Shown piece by piece: positions 7,182 to 9,940 of a stretch of DNA of 9,940 bases. Source of the stretch: an uncultured Lachnospiraceae bacterium. GTDB taxonomy: Bacteria; Bacillota; Clostridia; Lachnospirales; Lachnospiraceae. The notes beneath the pieces were generated by a model. That model was given only the letters and a program-made list of their open reading frames with translations, had not been told where the DNA came from and did no database searches. A program made the position numbers and the translations under genes. How positions within the stretch are numbered: the stretch's first letter is position 1; every line of letters starts with the position of its first letter. The stretch covers positions 1-9,940 of the forward strand of contig CAJUFU010000086.1 of the NCBI GenBank assembly GCA_910585555.1, in the 5' to 3' direction.

Positions 7182-7553
7182 CTATCGGAAACTGTCACGA
7201 AAATATACCCTCAACTCCTCAATCTCTTCCCTCGACATGTCTTCATCATTAATCAAAGCCGCCGCCAGATTCTTTGCACTGCCCCTGAAGAATTTATTTA
7301 CAAAGCTCTTCGTCTCTTCCTTTACATAAGCACTGCGCTCCATACAGGGAGTATAATAATACACATCTCTTTTTTCCTGCGAAATCACACCCTTATCTAA
7401 AAGCCGCCTGATCAGCGTAAGTGCCGTGGTCCGTTCCCAATTTTTCTTTTGATTAAGTCGTGCGCGGATTTCATTGGCATTCAATGCTTCTTCTGCTGAC
7501 CAAAGCACTTCTAAAATTTCCAATTCTGCATCTGATATTTTCTTGTCGGCCAT
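7182..7553 (-). CDS. BlaI/MecI-family transcriptional repressor
   Basis: This 123-residue repressor matches BlaI/MecI in length and layout. Residues 6-70 form a winged helix (DAELEILEVLWS, NANEIRARL, RTTALTLIRRLLDKGVI, wing KRDVYYYTP). Residues 75-123 form the dimerization tail with FVNKFFRGSAKNL and REEIEELR. The ATG at 7551-7553 was chosen over an upstream in-frame ATG (7608-7610) because AGGAGG sits at ideal distance before it, and the extra 19 residues (HPCKHYIAGG) do not resemble the family. Compared with the S. aureus BlaI tail as I remember it (LVLNF, cut between N and F), the matching position here reads LAAAL, so the known scissile pair is not conserved. It is cotranscribed with the M56 protease, and paired palindromes in the shared promoter imply autorepression. 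Confidence 0.93.
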   Translation of the reverse strand: MADKKISDAELEILEVLWSAEEALNANEIRARLNQKKNWERTTALTLIRRLLDKGVISQEKRDVYYYTPCMERSAYVKEETKSFVNKFFRGSAKNLAAALINDEDMSREEIEELRVYFRDSFR

Positions 7554-7560
7554 TTTAGCT

Positions 7561-7566
7561 CCTCCT
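7561..7566 (-). promoter_or_regulatory. Ribosome binding site that sets the repressor start
   Basis: AGGAGG on the minus strand lies seven bases before the ATG at 7553, which decides in favour of the 123-residue form. A 21-codon open frame (7555-7620) runs through it: its last sense codons AGG AGG AGC are the ribosome binding site itself, and its TAA ends one base before the repressor ATG. Confidence 0.85.
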
Positions 7567-7630
7567 GCTATATAGTGTTTGCATGGGTGTATGCTCTGCT
7601 TGTTTCTCATGAGCTTTCATACCGTCTGAT

Positions 7631-7646
7631 GTCTACGCGTGTAGAC
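7631..7646. promoter_or_regulatory. Palindromic operator 1 of the repressor/M56 operon
   Basis: GTCTACGCGTGTAGAC has perfect 6-bp arms (GTCTAC/GTAGAC) around a 4-base centre. It lies just downstream of the predicted transcription start. One half reads GTCTACA and so contains TACA, the core known for BlaI/MecI operators. It is 26 bp, start to start, from operator 2, so both probably face similar sides of the helix. Confidence 0.8.
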
Positions 7647-7655
7647 TTTATGTAT

Positions 7656-7684
7656 AGTCTACATGCGTAGACAATAAAAGTCAA
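7656..7684 (-). promoter_or_regulatory. Promoter of the repressor/M56 operon
   Basis: On the minus strand TTGACT (7679-7684, five of six) is followed by exactly 17 bases and TAGACT (7656-7661, four of six). Transcription would start near 7649, leaving a leader of about 95 bases. The -10 and spacer overlap operator 2; operator 1 covers the first transcribed bases. Confidence 0.65.
7657..7672. promoter_or_regulatory. Palindromic operator 2 of the repressor/M56 operon
   Basis: GTCTACATGCGTAGAC has the same 6-bp arms as operator 1 with a different 4-base centre. It covers most of the spacer and -10 box of the operon promoter, so a bound repressor dimer would exclude RNA polymerase. A 10-base AT-rich stretch separates the two boxes. 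Binding by the adjacent BlaI-type protein is inferred from position and symmetry. Confidence 0.8.
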
Positions 7685-7733
7685 GTAATAACTAGGCATA
7701 AGAAAGCTGTTTACTGCAACTAATTAAAAAATT

Positions 7734-7810
7734 CCTTCCAAAAATAGACGCTGTAAGGCATTGGAAAACCATAAATCCAGACAGCTTTACAACTCTTATT
7801 TTTCGGAAGG
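7734..7810 (-). terminator. Long-stem terminator-like element after the hsdR remnant
   Basis: On the minus strand, CCTTCCGAAAAATA (7797-7810) pairs with TATTTTTGGAAGG (7734-7746) through about 13 bp with one bulged base, around a 50-base interior. It is followed by AATTTTTT, as in an intrinsic terminator. The interior can pair again (GCTGT with ACAGC, TGGA with TCCA). It begins 12 bases after the hsdR stop and would insulate the repressor promoter. The interior is unusually long, so a structured RNA or a small relic element is also possible. Confidence 0.45.
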
Positions 7811-7822
7811 TTCAAGAAACTC

Positions 7823-9138
7823 TCATTTTATACTCACAAGCTCCACATACTTCTCATAATAAGCCGCCAGCCTGTCAATAACCCTTTTCTTCTTTTCTAC
7901 CCTGTTCCCTCCACCAAAACGAGATACCGCAGGTATAATAACATCAATATCCGTTCCTGTTGTTTTCAGCACACCATCCCGAAATGAATTGTCTATAAAT
8001 TTACGTGTTTCTTCCATCTTTAATTTTTCTTCTTCAATAATCACAACAAGGTCATTTTCTCTCTGCTCATCCACGAACTTTTTCCAGTCCCTATCCACTT
8101 CGGTCTGTGCATTGATTCTTGATAAAAAATTTCTGATTAACTCCATTTTGCTACGCAGATTCATACTGGAACTAACCGCTTTTTCAATTGTCACAACAAT
8201 CTCTTTATTTTGGTTGCCTTCCTGCTGATATTTCTTTACCAGCATAAGAATATAGTCAATATTAATTTCCACCTGCTTTACAAGCTCAATTTCAAACACC
8301 ACATCATTATTGATATTTTCTTTCTTTTCATTTCCCTTTGATTTATATTTCTGATAAAGGTCAATATATTCACTCTGGTAGTCCTGAAAATCCCGATCAG
8401 ACAGAATTTCCATACCCTCAAAATTGTCAAAGGTGGAAAGTATATTCTTCATTCTGAGGATTGCTCCGTAAAGCATAATAAACGTTTTCTCCGCCTTCTC
8501 CCCTTCAAACAATGCGGGCAGCGGAAAAAGAGTTTTCAGCTTATCTATTAATTCCACATAACCGTCAAAATGCTTCCCACCCTCGTCATATCCATTATAG
8601 TAACTTTCAAAATTTTTTAATAAAACAACGCTCCCTGCTTCTTTATCCCCAAAAAGTGCAATTGCATTATTTGTTTCTTCCTCCAAATTACGAAAACATA
8701 CAATGTTTCCAAAAGTCTTTACAGAATTGAGAATACGGTTTGTCCTCGAAAATGCCTGTAATAATCCATGATATTTCAAGTTCTTGTCCACCCATAAGGT
8801 ATTCAAAGTGGTTGCATCAAAACCTGTAAGAAACATATTAACCACAATCAAAATATCAATTTCTCTGTTTTTCATCCTAAGAGAAACATCTTTATAGTAA
8901 TTTTCAAACTTATCACTTGATGTATCATAATTTGTCTTGAAAATCTTGTTATAATCATCAATTGCCATTTCAAGAAAATCTCTGGAACTTTTATCAAGTC
9001 CGTCTGTATTTTCTGAATTTTCGTCCTCTACAAAATCATCGTTTTCTGCTTCATTTACTCCATATCTATACATCGTTGGTAACGGTTAATCTGGTTGAAC
9101 GCTTCCCGAATTGCAACACTCCTGTGCTTTAATTCTAC
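7823..9138 (-). pseudogene. hsdR: hsdR remnant: type I restriction subunit with a large internal deletion
   Basis: The reading frame at 7823-9073 (416 codons) is the C-terminal part of a type I restriction translocase. It holds helicase motif V (ILIVVNMFLTGFDA), motif VI (GLLQAFSRTNR) and the long helical tail. Full HsdR is usually near 1000 residues; the ATP-binding motifs I-III and nearly all of the nuclease domain are missing. Immediately upstream, in another frame (9073-9138), are about 22 codons of the nuclease domain: VELK, holding the E-x-K catalytic pair, and QINRY, the QxxxY motif. The two pieces meet near 9065-9075, so roughly half the gene has been lost and the frame broken. The ATG at 9073 has no ribosome binding site and is not a natural start. 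It cannot act as a restriction enzyme. Family assignment is firm; exact breakpoints are approximate. Confidence 0.88.
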
Positions 9139-9548
9139 CATTTCTACTTCAAGTTCTTTTTTAAGATTTTCTGTAGCTTCTGTAAAATCATCTAAAATTT
9201 GAACTATTTCACATTGTACTTCCAACGGGGGTATAGGAAGCATCACTTTATTTAACCTGCTCGGCGTTACTTCAATTACCTTCGTCCCATGTGCCAGCTT
9301 TATTTTTTGTTTTTAAAAATGTACTGAGCTAAAATTGATATGCTAAATACTTTGCATCCTGATTGTGGTGAGTAATCGCCATATGTCCACTGACCGCGAT
9401 TTTTTCATTTCCAAGCCACACAACACATTTGCACACATGCTCAACATTCTCGCTCGTTATCGCCATGATAATATCATTTTTCCGCATATTTTAATTTTTC
9501 TCCTACATCTTCATTGAATACACGAGTTTGCGCAAGTCCTGTTTTACA
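9139..9548 (-). pseudogene. hsdS: hsdS remnant: C-terminal half of a type I specificity subunit
   Basis: Joining three frames gives a recognizable HsdS C-terminal half that would have bound one half of a DNA target. The pieces are TGLAQTRVFNEDVGEKLKYAEK, then NDIIMAITSENVEHVCKC...IAVSGHMAITHHNQDAKYLAYQF, then KLAHGTKVIEVTPSRLN...IPPLEVQCEIVQILDDF with the following coiled-coil helix. Frame breaks lie at an A run (9477-9481) and a T run (9331-9334, both as read on the minus strand), and TAA (9313-9315) interrupts the third piece. The N-terminal half is absent. Near 9139 the coiled coil passes in frame into HsdR sequence (VELK), so a deletion has fused the genes. No modification subunit gene is visible. 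It is non-functional unless the breaks are sequencing errors, and even then it is half a gene. Confidence 0.85.
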
Positions 9549-9563
9549 TTGCTTTTTCTCTAT

Positions 9564-9588
9564 AAACCGTATCATTTTGATACGGTTT
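9564..9588. repeat. Perfect 10-bp inverted repeat
   Basis: AAACCGTATC (9564-9573) and GATACGGTTT (9579-9588) pair perfectly around a 5-base loop. On the plus strand the stem ends in TTTTGC, a short T run. It stands just upstream, in the minus direction, of the hsdS remnant. It could be a weak terminator or a recombination relic. Confidence 0.6.
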
Positions 9589-9618
9589 TGCTACTTGTTT
9601 ATATGGTTTCAAAGCTGG

Positions 9619-9638
9619 TGTACCCAAATTGTACCCAA
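9619..9638. repeat. Pair of direct repeats TGTACCCAA, 11 bp apart
   Basis: TGTACCCAA occurs at 9619-9627 and again at 9630-9638, one helical turn apart, with AT between. Such spacing suits a protein binding twice on one face of DNA. It sits between two perfect hairpins and beside a truncated hsdS. Attachment or recombinase sites are possible, but no recombinase gene is in view. Confidence 0.6.
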
Positions 9639-9657
9639 GATGAAATTTTGCCTGTTT

Positions 9658-9692
9658 CCTATCTCCATCATTCTTCTTATGATGGAGATAGG
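9658..9692. repeat. Perfect 14-bp inverted repeat (strong hairpin)
   Basis: CCTATCTCCATCAT (9658-9671) and ATGATGGAGATAGG (9679-9692) form a perfect stem with a 7-base loop. It lies 32 bases past the stop of the right-edge gene on the minus strand, where a terminator is expected. The minus strand then continues with AAACAGG, with no T run; the plus strand continues with TTCTT. A transcript-end stabilizer or a two-way weak terminator fits best. Confidence 0.65.
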
Positions 9693-9724
9693 TTCTTAAG
9701 CTATTCTTATGACATTCATTTGCA

Positions 9725-9940
9725 TTATTCTCTAAAATATACCTTATTTTTTGTTTTTCCTGTGCCTTTAAGGATATTCAGCTTTTCAGCTTTCAACAAC
9801 AAACGGCTTGCCGTCTTTATTTCAACTCCCAGCAATTTTGCCGCAGCAGCACTATTTATATCTCTATTTGTTTCCAAATAAATCAAAATAATCTGCATTC
9901 TTGCTTTTTCCAATTCGGACATTGATTCGGACATCGATTC
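9725..9940 (-). CDS. C-terminal winged-helix fragment of a gene entering from the right edge
   Basis: The frame is still open at the window edge (the codons beyond the first visible ATG read E-S), so this is probably the tail of a longer protein and not a 69-residue gene. It contains a short repeated linker (ESMSESMSE), a first helix (KARMQIILIYLETN), a helix-turn-helix (INSAAAAKLLGVEIKTASRLLLKAEKLN) and a wing ending in GKTKNKVYFRE. The low-complexity linker followed by a winged helix resembles the end of AlbA_2/COG2865-type proteins, which often accompany type I restriction genes; that identification is an inference from style and context. It is in the same direction as the hsdS/hsdR remnants downstream. 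If the ATG at 9934 is real, a small DNA-binding protein is the alternative; no ribosome binding site can be judged, as the window ends. Confidence 0.65.
   Translation of the reverse strand, partial: ESMSESMSELEKARMQIILIYLETNRDINSAAAAKLLGVEIKTASRLLLKAEKLNILKGTGKTKNKVYFRE
9913..9940 (-). repeat. 12-bp tandem repeat at the window edge
   Basis: ATTCGGACATTG (9913-9924) and ATTCGGACATCG (9925-9936) are tandem, and a third unit begins at 9937-9940 (ATTC) before the window ends. In protein it gives repeats of the four-residue unit S-M-S-E. The true number of units cannot be seen. Confidence 0.75.

Noticed and set aside
4644..7553. Beta-lactam resistance locus
   Set aside because: The regulator pair resembles BlaI/BlaR1, but there is no beta-lactamase or penicillin-binding protein gene in view and the sensor lacks penicillin-binding motifs.
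7554..7610. Longer repressor form starting at the upstream ATG
   Set aside because: The extra 19 residues do not resemble the BlaI N-terminus, and the strong AGGAGG lies inside them, pointing to the start at 7553.
7631..7672. CRISPR-like repeats
   Set aside because: There are only two 16-bp units, each an internal palindrome, placed exactly on a promoter; operators explain them better.
9544..9777. About 77 codons open on the minus strand between the right-edge gene and hsdS
   Set aside because: No ATG, GTG or TTG start, it runs through two perfect hairpins and the direct repeats, and the product resembles nothing I know. It could still be the relic of a coding 3' end.
9528..9881. 117-codon plus-strand open frame at the right end
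   Set aside because: It runs antisense to the winged-helix gene and the hairpin cluster, with an F/S/L-rich composition typical of antisense AT-rich DNA.

Overview
The window looks like the chromosome of a low-to-medium GC Gram-positive anaerobe, most likely a Clostridia/Lachnospiraceae-type Bacillota. The grounds are strong AGGAGG-like ribosome binding sites, an OmpR-type regulator/kinase pair beside an ABC exporter, a BlaI/M56 antirepressor pair, and type I restriction fragments that read like Firmicutes sequences. This is inferred from protein style only; no rRNA marker is present.

Left part (1-3381, all minus strand). In order of transcription: an MsbA-like ABC half-transporter exporter, an OmpR-family response regulator, and a sensor histidine kinase that runs off the left edge. 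They are probably one envelope-stress or export-control unit. A 313-base gap (3382-3694) separates this unit from a divergent plus-strand gene. It holds a candidate promoter for the ABC gene, a run of ten C, and a 40-bp inverted repeat lying on the promoter of the next gene.

Middle (3695-7684). A stand-alone class I SAM-dependent methyltransferase reads to the right and ends at a two-way hairpin terminator. Converging on it is a BlaI/BlaR1-like operon on the minus strand: a BlaI-type repressor followed by an 817-residue M56 membrane metalloprotease. The promoter carries two near-identical 16-bp palindromes placed to block RNA polymerase, so the circuit is probably autorepressed and relieved by proteolysis. 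The M56 protein has the classic four-helix, HELVH protease layout. Its outer part is not a penicillin-binding domain but a beta-rich segment followed by helical repeats. An outer loop also carries a 13-residue tandem repeat. No beta-lactamase gene is visible, so the signal and regulon are unknown.

Right part (7734-9940, AT-rich, minus strand). This is a decayed type I restriction-modification locus. A broken hsdS C-terminal half is fused to a sliver of the HsdR nuclease domain, which is fused out of frame to the HsdR C-terminal third. Upstream lie two perfect hairpins and a paired direct repeat, then the winged-helix C-terminus of a gene entering from the right edge, perhaps an AlbA_2-type accessory gene of the same locus. 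The most distinctive items are the unusual sensor and operator pair of the BlaI/M56 circuit, the palindrome wrapped around the methyltransferase promoter, and the double-deletion hsdS-hsdR relic.
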